Shown here piece after piece: positions 28,901 through 36,319 of a stretch of DNA of 64,000 nt. The DNA is from Gordonia pseudamarae. Lineage in GTDB: Bacteria; Actinomycetota; Actinomycetes; Mycobacteriales; Mycobacteriaceae. Each line of letters opens with the position of its first letter. Position 1 is the first letter of the stretch. The position numbers were made by a program, and so were the translations under genes. The stretch spans positions 2,418,001 to 2,482,000 of the forward strand of contig NZ_CP045809.1 in NCBI RefSeq assembly GCF_025273675.1, written 5' to 3'. Under the pieces are notes generated by a model. The model saw only the letters and a program-made list of their open reading frames with translations, was not told the DNA's origin and searched no databases.

Positions 28901-29597
28901 CCGCCGGGGTGGACCCGCCCGCGGCGAGCACGGTGACGACGAGGGTGTCGGTGGTGCCGAGCAGTTCGATCAGCTCGTCGGGGGCGGTGCGCAGGGAGGC
29001 GCAGTAGATGGGCAGCGCACGGGCGCCCTTGGCCTCGATCGCGGAGCACAGCGCGTCTACATAGCGGGTATTGCCGGCCAGGTGCTGGGCCCGGTAGTAG
29101 AGCACGCCGATGGTCGGCGTCCCTGCGGGTGTGTCGGCGGTAGGGGCGAGCGGAGCGACGGGAGATGTCACCGTGCGGTCGAGTACACCCCAGCCGGGCG
29201 TCTGCTGCGGCGGTTCGAATCCGTGGCCCGTCAGCAGCACGGTGTCGGACAGGAAGTTGTGCAGGTTGGTGAGATTCTCCACGCCGCCCGCAGCCAAGTA
29301 ATTGTGTGCCTCGGCCGCCACCCCGGCCGGCACCGTCGATACCGCCATCAGGTCGGGGTCGGGTTGCTGTTCACCGGAGAGCACCACCAGCGGCTTGCCG
29401 AGCGCGGTCGCGGCGGCCAGTCCGTCCTCCCACGCACGCACCCCACCGAGGATGCGGATCACCACCAGGTCGGCGCCGTCGGCGAGTTCGGTGACATCGT
29501 CGACGAGGATGCGGGAAGGGTTGGCCACCCGATATGCGGCACCTGAGGCCGAGGCGGTGATGAGGTCGGTGTCGGAGGTCGACAGCAGCAGGATCAT
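25944..29597 (-). CDS. cobN: Cobaltochelatase subunit CobN
   Basis: 1217 residues from ATG 29597 (GAGGAG upstream), the typical length. The chelatase BchH/CobN core is present, e.g. [58 protein letters not shown] and [18 protein letters not shown]. It is the ATP-dependent large subunit that inserts cobalt into hydrogenobyrinate a,c-diamide, with CobS/CobT or chelatase D/I-type subunits not in this window. Its leader carries a cobalamin riboswitch, so it should be repressed by B12. Confidence 0.97.
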   Translation of the reverse strand: [1217 protein letters not shown]

Positions 29598-29608
29598 GGC
29601 TCTCCTCA

Positions 29609-29625
29609 CCGGGAAACGCGCCCGG
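29609..29625 (-). promoter_or_regulatory. Hairpin next to the cobN ribosome site
   Basis: CCGGG and CCCGG pair around a 7-nt loop directly 5' of the cobN GAGGAG. It may be the riboswitch output element that opens or closes access to the ribosome site. Confidence 0.4.
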
Positions 29626-29644
29626 GGTAGTCGGTCGTGGCGGG

Positions 29645-29757
29645 ACGAGCGGCAGGTCTGGCTTCGGTGCCCCGAGCACCGTTACAGTGACGCGACCGCG
29701 CCGGATTCACACCGGCTTCAGCTGCTCGCACGTCACAGCGTAGTCACGCCGGGATAC
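29645..29757 (-). ncRNA. Cobalamin (AdoCbl-type) riboswitch upstream of cobN
   Basis: On the minus strand the leader contains the diagnostic set in order: GAAGCCGGTGTGAATCC, then GGCGCGGTCGCGTCACTGTA (B12 box; the usual GCCACTG appears as GTCACTG), a short stem, then AGCCAGACCTGCC. The spacing suits a compact class-I cobalamin aptamer. It ends ~50 nt before the cobN start, with a stem abutting the Shine-Dalgarno. Repression of cobN by B12 is the expected outcome. Confidence 0.88.
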
Positions 29758-29816
29758 GCCGGGCGCCGTCGGGTCCGGTCGAACGATACGCACGCAACCG
29801 GCCCGATCCGAGCCGG

Positions 29817-29845
29817 GTGTACCACCCTTTTATCCGGTGGTACAC
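29817..29845. promoter_or_regulatory. Operator/promoter of the toxin-antitoxin operon
   Basis: GTGTACCACC (29817-29826) and GGTGGTACAC (29836-29845) form a perfect 10-bp inverted repeat with a 9-nt spacer. TACACT (29841-29846) inside its right end is a good -10, 7 bases before ATG 29854, so the mRNA is probably leaderless. The site is the likely target of autoregulation by the antitoxin. Confidence 0.75.
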
Positions 29846-29853
29846 TGGCATCC

Positions 29854-30111
29854 ATGCCGACCACCCTCAAGCGCATTCAGATCTCGGAGACCGCGTCCGT
29901 GACTCGGGCGCTGGAGACGGCTGCTCAGGAGTGGCCCGATGTGCCGCGGTCGGAGCTGATCTCCCGGCTGATCGTCGCGGGAGCCACGACGCTCGCCGCA
30001 ACCCGCGACGCCCGGCAAGCCGATCGGCGACGGGCGTTGCTGCAAGTCCGGGGCAGCATCGCCTACCCGGACGGCTACCTCGGCGATCTCCGCGAGGACT
30101 GGCCCGAGTGA
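29854..30111 (+). CDS. Antitoxin of a VapBC-type pair (ribbon-helix-helix-like)
   Basis: 85 residues from ATG 29854. The N-terminus TLKRIQISETASVTRALETA fits a short beta strand and helix of a small DNA-binding antitoxin, and WPDVPRSELISRLIVAGATT the second helix. The C-terminus (LQVRGSIAYPDGYLGDLRED) would wrap the toxin. Its stop overlaps the toxin GTG by 4 bases (GTGA). An operator-like palindrome lies directly upstream. The subfamily cannot be named confidently. Confidence 0.8.
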   Translation: MPTTLKRIQISETASVTRALETAAQEWPDVPRSELISRLIVAGATTLAATRDARQADRRRALLQVRGSIAYPDGYLGDLREDWPE

Positions 30112-30494
30112 TCGTGGTGGACACATGTGTGCTGATCGCCCATTTCGGCGTCGACCATCCCCATGCCGAACGTGCCCTCAACATTCTCGATACCGAGGAG
30201 ACACTCGGGGTGCATCCACTGTCGCTGGCCGAACTGCTCGTTCACCCGGCACGCACCGGACACGAACAGGTGATGCTGTCACAGTTGGTGAGGCTCGGCA
30301 TTGAGCAGCTGACCCCGACTGCCGATGAGCCCGTGGCGTTGGCCCGGCTGCGGGTCGACACCGGCCTGAAGATGCCGGACTGCTGCGTACTCGCGGCGGC
30401 CGAGTTCGCTTCGGCCGATCTGGCCACCTTTGATCGGCGGCTCGCCGAGGTCGCGACCGGTCGTGGCGTGACCGTCCGCACCGGATCGGACTGA
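30108..30494 (+). CDS. vapC: VapC-type PIN-domain toxin
   Basis: 128 residues from GTG 30108. The PIN acidic residues are all present: VVDTCVLIAHF (Asp), SLAELLVHP (Glu), KMPDCCVLAAAE (Asp) and ADLATFDRRLAEVA (Asp). VapC proteins are Mg-dependent RNases that cleave tRNA or rRNA and stop growth when the antitoxin is lost. It lies between cobN and cobG, where M. tuberculosis has mazEF7. Confidence 0.9.
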   Translation: MIVVDTCVLIAHFGVDHPHAERALNILDTEETLGVHPLSLAELLVHPARTGHEQVMLSQLVRLGIEQLTPTADEPVALARLRVDTGLKMPDCCVLAAAEFASADLATFDRRLAEVATGRGVTVRTGSD

Positions 30495-30541
30495 CCGTTC
30501 CCGACGAGTGGTTGCGGCCGTAGCGGCTCTACTCTGGACCT

Positions 30542-31687
30542 GTGCCCGACACTCATCGCGACCGATCCGATCGCTGCCCCGGCGTCCACGCGACGCATAC
30601 GGCGGCCGATGGCGCGTTGGCCCGTATCCGGCTGCCGGGTGGCCGGGTGCGCCCGCCGCAACTTGAGGCGTTGGCGACGGCCACCGAGGAGTTCGGCGAC
30701 GGATATCTGGAGCTCACCGCGCGCGGAAATGTGCAGATCCGCGGCGTCGAGGACGGTGTCGGGTTGGCCGAGCTGATGACCGCCGCGGGTTTGGCGGCGG
30801 CGGCAACCAACGATCGGGCGCGCAACATCGCATTGTCACCGTTGACCGGACGGATCGGCGGGGTTGCCGATGTCGGGGATGTTTGCGCCGAACTCGACGC
30901 GATCGTCGGCTCCGACGCCATGCTGACGGGCCTGTCGGGACGTTTCCTGTTCGGTATCGATGACGGCCGTTGCGACGTGATTGCCCGCCACCCCGATATC
31001 GCCGTGCTGGCCCGCTCCGCCGACACGGTGGACGTGCTGCTCGGCGACCAGCCGCTGGGTTCGGCGCCGACGACCGATGCAGCGGCGGCGTTGGCCGCAC
31101 TCGCGCGGGACAAGGTCGACGTGGCGCCGCAACCCTGGCGGATCGGTGACCTGACCGATGTCGAACGCGAGGAGATCATCATCCGCGCACGCGATCGGTT
31201 GGCACCGCCGGTCGGGCCGATCACGCAGGTCGCTCCGTCGCCGTCCCCCATCGTCGGCTGGTTCGACCAGGACGACGGCGCGGTGCTGCTCGGCGCCGTC
31301 GTCGAGTTGGCGCGGGTTCCCGCTCAACTGCTGCACTTCCTGGCCGCAGTGAACAAACCGGTCATCGTCACCGGCGACCGCGAGATTCTCCTGTGCGATC
31401 TCGACGAGGCGGTCGCCGAAACCGTGGTGCGGGTCCTGGCCCCGATGGGCCTGACCTTCGACGCGTCGTCGCCGTGGGCATCGGTCACCTGTTGCGTGGG
31501 CTCACCCGGTTGCGGACGCGCCCACGCCCCGGTCCGCGACGACTTGCTGGCCCGGGTCGACGGCGGGCCGGTGACCGGACGCGAACACTGGTCGGGGTGC
31601 GAACGCGGGTGCGGCGCACCCACGGGCGCCCACCTGCTCGTCGAGGCCCACCCCGACGGCTATCGCCGTGCCCATGTCCACGGATGA
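30542..31687 (+). CDS. cobG: Precorrin-3B synthase
   Basis: 381 residues from GTG 30542. The nitrite/sulfite-reductase-like ferredoxin half-domain (GGRVRPPQLEALATATEEF, LTARGNVQIRGV) appears at the start. Cys residues in VTCCVGSPGCGRAHAPV and GCERGCGAPTGAH can hold the [4Fe-4S] cluster. CobG uses O2 to oxidise precorrin-3A in the aerobic B12 pathway. It begins the plus-strand cobG-cobH-cobIJ run. Confidence 0.93.
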   Translation: MPDTHRDRSDRCPGVHATHTAADGALARIRLPGGRVRPPQLEALATATEEFGDGYLELTARGNVQIRGVEDGVGLAELMTAAGLAAAATNDRARNIALSPLTGRIGGVADVGDVCAELDAIVGSDAMLTGLSGRFLFGIDDGRCDVIARHPDIAVLARSADTVDVLLGDQPLGSAPTTDAAAALAALARDKVDVAPQPWRIGDLTDVEREEIIIRARDRLAPPVGPITQVAPSPSPIVGWFDQDDGAVLLGAVVELARVPAQLLHFLAAVNKPVIVTGDREILLCDLDEAVAETVVRVLAPMGLTFDASSPWASVTCCVGSPGCGRAHAPVRDDLLARVDGGPVTGREHWSGCERGCGAPTGAHLLVEAHPDGYRRAHVHG

Positions 31688-31751
31688 ACCAGGTCCACGG
31701 ATGTACCCCACGCCCACGGACGCACCCGGCGCATTTACGCTGTGAGTCACC

Positions 31752-32378
31752 ATGAGTGACTATCTGCGCGACGGTGCCGCCATCTACCGTCAGTCCTTCG
31801 CCATCATCCGAGCCGAAGCGGACCTGTCCGCCTTCGCGCCCGACGTCGCGAACGTGGTGGTGCGAATGATCCACGGCTGCGGGCAGGTGGATCTGGCCGG
31901 CGATGTGGTGGCCACACCCGGTGTGGTGGCCGCAGCCCGTACCGCGCTGGCGGCCGGTGCCCCGATCCTGTGTGATGCGAACATGGTGGCCTCCGGGGTC
32001 ACCCGGCGTCGGCTCCCCGCGGACAACGACGTGCTGTGTTTTCTCGGTGAACCGGGCCTGCCCGAGCTGGCCGAACGGATGGGAACCACCAGAACTGCTG
32101 CGGCACTGGAGTATTGGAAGCCACTGCTGGCCGGGTCGGTGGTGGCGATCGGCAATGCGCCCACCGCCCTGTTCGCCTTGCTCGAGCTGATCGACGCCGG
32201 AGCCGACCGGCCCGCCGCGATCGTCGGCGCCCCGGTCGGATTCGTGGGTGCGGCAGAATCGTGCGATGCGCTGGCCGCCCGCACCGACCTGGAGTTTCTC
32301 ACCGTACGCGGACGGCGTGGCGGTTCGGCGATCGTCGCGTCCGCGCTCAACGCGCTGGCCTCGACATCGGAGGTATGA
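31752..32378 (+). CDS. cobH: Precorrin-8X methylmutase
   Basis: 208 residues, the usual length. VVRMIHGCGQVDLAGDVV contains the catalytic His; ILCDANMVASGVTRRRLP and IGNAPTALFALLELID are conserved family segments; GAPVGFVGAAESCDAL closes the fold. It moves the methyl from C11 to C12 to give hydrogenobyrinate. Three bases separate it from cobIJ. The 64 bases upstream contain three copies of CCACGGATG-like repeats, of unknown meaning. Confidence 0.96.
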   Translation: MSDYLRDGAAIYRQSFAIIRAEADLSAFAPDVANVVVRMIHGCGQVDLAGDVVATPGVVAAARTALAAGAPILCDANMVASGVTRRRLPADNDVLCFLGEPGLPELAERMGTTRTAAALEYWKPLLAGSVVAIGNAPTALFALLELIDAGADRPAAIVGAPVGFVGAAESCDALAARTDLEFLTVRGRRGGSAIVASALNALASTSEV

Positions 32379-32381
32379 GCG

Positions 32382-33893
32382 ATGAGCGGAAACGGCAAAC
32401 TGTGGGGCGTCGGACTGGGCCCCGGCGACAGTGAGCTCGTGACGATCAAGGCCGCGCGACTGATCGGTGCGGCGCCGGTGATCGCGTACCACTGTGCGCG
32501 GCACGGCAACAGCATCGCCCGTTCGGTGGCCGAGCCGTATCTGCGTGCGGGGCAGATCGAGGAACGGCTGATGTATCCGGTGACCACCGAGACCACCGAT
32601 CATCCGCGCGGATACGCCGGGGCGCTGGCCGACTTCTACACCGAGTCCGCCCAGCGGCTCGCCGAACACCTGCGCGCCGGTCGGGATGTAGTGCTGCTGG
32701 CCGAGGGCGATCCGCTGTTCTTCAGCTCCTACATGCATATGCACAAACGTCTGGCCACCGATTTCGCCGCCGAGATCATCCCCGGCGTGACGTCGGTGAG
32801 CGCGGCGTCGGCGGCGATGGCCATCCCACTGGTGGAGGGTGAGGAAACGCTCACCGTCATCCCCGGCACCCTCTCGCAGGTGGACCTGACCGCCCGGTTC
32901 CGCAGCGCCGACGCGTTCGCGGTGATGAAACTCGGCCGCACGTTCACCACCGTCCGAGCCTCGCTGGAGGAATCCGGCCGGCTGGAGGAGGCCTGGTATG
33001 TGGAGCGGGCCTCGACGGCGTCGCAGCGGGTGCTGCCGGCCGCCGATGTGGACCCGGCCCAGGTGCCGTACTTCTCGATGATCGTGGTGCCCGGCGGACG
33101 CAACAATCCGGCCGCCCCGGCCGCCGGCGCGTCGGGTGAGGTGGTTGTCGTCGGTCTGGGGCCCGGCCGGGACACCTGGACGACGCCGGAGGTGCGCGCC
33201 GAACTGGCCGCCGCCACCGACTTCGTCGGCTACACCACCTACCTCAAACGGCTGACGCCGCGCCCCGGGCAGCGGATCCACGCCAGCGATAACCGGGTCG
33301 AGTCCGAACGCGCCGAGTTCGCGCTGGCGCTGGCGCATCGAGGTGCGCGGGTCGTGGTGGTGTCCTCGGGCGATCCGGGCGTGTTCGCGATGGCCACCGC
33401 CGTCGCCGAGGTCGCCTCCGAACCGGCCTGGCAGGACGTGCCGGTGCGGGTTGTGCCGGGGGTCACCGCGGCCACCGCCGTGGCCGCCGCGGTCGGGGCT
33501 CCGCTCGGCCACGACTTCGCGGTGATCTCGCTGTCGGATCGGCTCAAGCCGTGGGAGGTGATCTGCGAACGCATCCGGCACGCGCTGGCCGCCGACCTGG
33601 TCATCGCCATCTACAACCCCGGTTCGGCGAGCCGCTCCTGGCAGGTCCCGGCGCTCAAGGAACTGCTGCTGGAATCGGTATCCCCCGAGCGGGTGCTCGT
33701 GCTCGGCCGTGATGTTGGTGGGCCCGAGCAGTCGTTGCACACCACCACCGTCGGCGGTTTGGACCCGGCCGTGGTGGATATGCGGACGCTGATCGTGGTC
33801 GGTTCCTCGGCGACGACGGCGGTGTCGAGGGCGGGCGGCGACCTGGTGTTCACCCCGCGCCGCCACACTCCCGCACCCGGGCCGACGGTCTGA
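32382..33893 (+). CDS. cobIJ: CobIJ: precorrin-2 C20- and precorrin-3B C17-methyltransferase fusion
   Basis: 503 residues in two tetrapyrrole methylase modules. The CobI half starts KLWGVGLGPGDSELVTIKAA, with LLAEGDPLFFSS as the SAM loop. A short linker (NPAAPAAGASGEVVVVGLGP) leads to the CobJ half, with VVSSGDPGVFAMATA and AIYNPGSASRSWQ. Both halves have the GDP motif. The fusion is typical of mycobacteria and Gordonia. It catalyses the C20 and C17 methylations and ring contraction step. It ends three bases from a convergent gene. Confidence 0.95.
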   Translation: MSGNGKLWGVGLGPGDSELVTIKAARLIGAAPVIAYHCARHGNSIARSVAEPYLRAGQIEERLMYPVTTETTDHPRGYAGALADFYTESAQRLAEHLRAGRDVVLLAEGDPLFFSSYMHMHKRLATDFAAEIIPGVTSVSAASAAMAIPLVEGEETLTVIPGTLSQVDLTARFRSADAFAVMKLGRTFTTVRASLEESGRLEEAWYVERASTASQRVLPAADVDPAQVPYFSMIVVPGGRNNPAAPAAGASGEVVVVGLGPGRDTWTTPEVRAELAAATDFVGYTTYLKRLTPRPGQRIHASDNRVESERAEFALALAHRGARVVVVSSGDPGVFAMATAVAEVASEPAWQDVPVRVVPGVTAATAVAAAVGAPLGHDFAVISLSDRLKPWEVICERIRHALAADLVIAIYNPGSASRSWQVPALKELLLESVSPERVLVLGRDVGGPEQSLHTTTVGGLDPAVVDMRTLIVVGSSATTAVSRAGGDLVFTPRRHTPAPGPTV

Positions 33894-33896
33894 GAG

Positions 33897-34712
33897 TTAT
33901 CCGCCGGCCTGCTCGACGGCGCTGATCAGCGCCTCGGGGGTGCTCAGTTCGACGGTGCGGCCGTTGATCGTGACGGTGGGGGTGCCGGTGATCCCGGCCA
34001 GCGCGTCCTGGGTTCCGGCGCGCACCCACGCGCCGTAGGTGTTGGCGGTGATGCAGTCCCGGACATCGGTCGATCCGGCGTCGAGGGCGAGTTCGGCCAA
34101 GGTGGCGTCGTCGTGGCCGGCTCCGCCCTCGGCGGGCTGCCGATCGTACAGCATCGTGTGATAGCGCAGCCACGTCGACCAATCGCCACCGGTCGCGGTC
34201 GCCTCGGCCACACAGGCCGAGGCGTTGGTGGCCCGCGACGAGTACCGGTTGCTGGATGCGCCGTCGAGGAACGAGATCATCCGGTACTCGACGATCACAT
34301 CGGGATCGGCGCGCAGCGTCACCACCGCGTCGCCGAAGATCGCCTCGAACTGTTTGCACGCCGGGCACTGCAGATCCTCGAACAGCGTCACCACGACCCG
34401 GTTGTCCACGTCGCCCGGGCTGGGCGGCGAGGTCCGCAAACCGTAGCCGGTGGCCACCGACGGTGCCCCTTCGGCCCGTGCGGCTGCCGACGGGACAGCG
34501 GTGGCAGCGCTCGGCCGTCCGTCGACGCGGGTCACCATCGGGTACGCCAGCGCACCGGCCACCACGACGAGCACGAGCGCCGCCGCCAGGGCCAACCCGA
34601 TCGCACGTGCCGACGACGACGGCCGGGGCGTCGGCCGCTGACCGTACGGATCACCCGGGAACGGCGGGTACTGGGCGGGATACGGGGGTGGCATGTTCTG
34701 TGGCGCGCTCAT
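33897..34712 (-). CDS. Membrane-anchored DsbA/thioredoxin-like protein
   Basis: 271 residues from ATG 34712 (GTG 34715 is an alternative). A proline-rich cytosolic start (PPPYPAQYPPFPGDPYGQ) precedes one transmembrane helix (AIGLALAAALVLVVVAGALA). The exported domain has FEDLQCPACKQFE, the CxxC centre, and TGTPTVTINGRTV, with the cis-Pro. It is likely an extracytoplasmic disulfide oxidoreductase. It is convergent with cobIJ. Not known to be part of B12 synthesis. Confidence 0.88.
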   Translation of the reverse strand: MSAPQNMPPPYPAQYPPFPGDPYGQRPTPRPSSSARAIGLALAAALVLVVVAGALAYPMVTRVDGRPSAATAVPSAAARAEGAPSVATGYGLRTSPPSPGDVDNRVVVTLFEDLQCPACKQFEAIFGDAVVTLRADPDVIVEYRMISFLDGASSNRYSSRATNASACVAEATATGGDWSTWLRYHTMLYDRQPAEGGAGHDDATLAELALDAGSTDVRDCITANTYGAWVRAGTQDALAGITGTPTVTINGRTVELSTPEALISAVEQAGG

Positions 34713-34775
34713 CACCGCTCAACCTACCGGGCGGCGCCGGGTACGTCTGCACGCGTCAAACCGGACCCGTAGTCG

Positions 34776-35555
34776 TTACCGCACTACCTCGGCGCACCAG
34801 GTGAATGCGTCGGCGGCAGTGTCGACGACGGTCTCGATCGGGGGTTCGGCCGGCCTGTCCACCATCACGACGTCGATCCCCAGTGGCCCGGCGACGTCGA
34901 GTTTGGCGCGGGTGAGGGCTCCCCCGCTGTTCTTGGTGACGAGCACGTCGATCCGGTTCTCGGTGAGCAGGTGCCGCTCGGAATCGGCGTCGTAGGGACC
35001 GCGGGACCGCAGGATCTGGTGGTGTGGCGGCAGTGGACCGGTGGGCGCGTCGACAACGCGGATCAGGAACGATGCGGTGTCGATTCCGGCGAACGCCGAG
35101 GCGTCCTGGCGGCCGGTGGTGAGCAGGACCCGCCTGCGCCCGGCGTGCGTGAGCCGGGAAACGCAGTGGGCAGCTGCGTCGATCGTGGCGACCCGATGCC
35201 AGCGGTCCCCGCCGGGGAAATCGGCCGGATCCCAGGTGGGTCGGCGCAGGCGCAGCAACGCAACCCCGGCCCGGCCGGTCGCCTCGGCGGCATGACCGGT
35301 GATGGTGGCGGCGAACGGATGGGTGGCATCGACGACGGCGCGGACGCCGTTCTCGCGCAACCAGTCGGTCAACCCCCTCACTCCGTCGCCGCCGGCGTAC
35401 TGCCCGAAACCGCCGATGCGCACCGCACCCACCGGCAGGCGTGGTTGCGCGACCCGGCCGGCGAGGGAGGTGATGACCTCGATGCCCGCGTGGTGAAGCA
35501 GTGCGGCCAGTTCGCGGCCCTCGCCGGTGCCTCCCAGGATCAGGATCGCGTTCAC
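34776..35555 (-). CDS. cobK: Precorrin-6A reductase
   Basis: 259 residues from GTG 35555. AILILGGTGEGRELAALL is the NADPH-binding opening of CobK. VDATHPFAATITGHA and VLVTKNSGGALTRAKLDVA are conserved. It reduces precorrin-6A to precorrin-6B. The start overlaps the cobM stop as GTGA, and it ends the minus-strand cobL-cobM-cobK run. Confidence 0.95.
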   Translation of the reverse strand: MNAILILGGTGEGRELAALLHHAGIEVITSLAGRVAQPRLPVGAVRIGGFGQYAGGDGVRGLTDWLRENGVRAVVDATHPFAATITGHAAEATGRAGVALLRLRRPTWDPADFPGGDRWHRVATIDAAAHCVSRLTHAGRRRVLLTTGRQDASAFAGIDTASFLIRVVDAPTGPLPPHHQILRSRGPYDADSERHLLTENRIDVLVTKNSGGALTRAKLDVAGPLGIDVVMVDRPAEPPIETVVDTAADAFTWCAEVVR

Positions 35556-36319
35556 GGATGGTTCCGCAGTTTGGTCATGCGCGCCGCCGAGTACAGGTAA
35601 CTGTCGGTGATGGTGTCGACCCCTTGGGGTTCGAGCACCCGCCCGACGAAGATCACGGCGGTTTTCGTGATGGATTCGGCCGCGAGCGCGGCGGGCAGCT
35701 CGGCCAGCGGGCACCGCACGATCTGTTGGTCGGAGCGGCTCGCGAACGCGACGGTGGCAGTCGGGCAGTCCGCACCGTAGTGCGGGGCCAGGGCCGCGAC
35801 GATGTCGTGGGTACGGTGCGCGGCCAGATGCAGGGCGAGAGTGACACCGGCGGCGGCCAGCTCGGGCAGCGTCTCACCGGCCGGCATGTCCGTCGACAGC
35901 GTCGACACCCGGGTGATCAGCACACTCTGACCCACCCCCGGCACCGTCAGCTCGGACCCGAGCGCGGCGGCCGCGGCCGCGAACGCCGGGACGCCGGGCA
36001 CGATCTCGGAGGCGATGCCGCGTTCGGCGAGCAGACGCCGCTGCTCGGTCATCGCCGAATACAGCGACAGATCGCCCGAGTGCAGCCGGGCCACGTCGTG
36101 ACCGGCGCCGTCGGCGGCCGCGATCACGTCGATGATCGCCGCGAGCGGCATCCGCGCGGTGTCGACGAACTCGGCACCGTCGGGACACAGCGCCAGCATT
36201 TCTTGCGGCACAAGCGAACCCGCGTACACACAGGTGTGGCATCGGCCGAGTGCGCGCGCCCCGCGCACGGTGATCAGATCGGCCGCGCCGGGTCCGGCTC
36301 CGATGAAGTAGACGGTCAC
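35552..36319 (-). CDS. cobM: Precorrin-4 C11-methyltransferase
   Basis: 255 residues from GTG 36319. VYFIGAGPGAADLITVRGA is the SAM-uroporphyrinogen methylase start; CVYAGSLVPQEMLALC and RLHSGDLSLYSAMTEQ are CobM-specific, and IVPGVPAFAAAAAALG closes the SAM site. Overlaps cobL and cobK by four bases on both sides, implying translational coupling. Confidence 0.96.
   Translation of the reverse strand: MTVYFIGAGPGAADLITVRGARALGRCHTCVYAGSLVPQEMLALCPDGAEFVDTARMPLAAIIDVIAAADGAGHDVARLHSGDLSLYSAMTEQRRLLAERGIASEIVPGVPAFAAAAAALGSELTVPGVGQSVLITRVSTLSTDMPAGETLPELAAAGVTLALHLAAHRTHDIVAALAPHYGADCPTATVAFASRSDQQIVRCPLAELPAALAAESITKTAVIFVGRVLEPQGVDTITDSYLYSAARMTKLRNHP

Noticed and set aside
31485..33866. 793-residue minus-strand frame opposite cobG-cobH-cobIJ
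   Set aside because: It crosses three genes with clear family signatures and has no recognisable motif.
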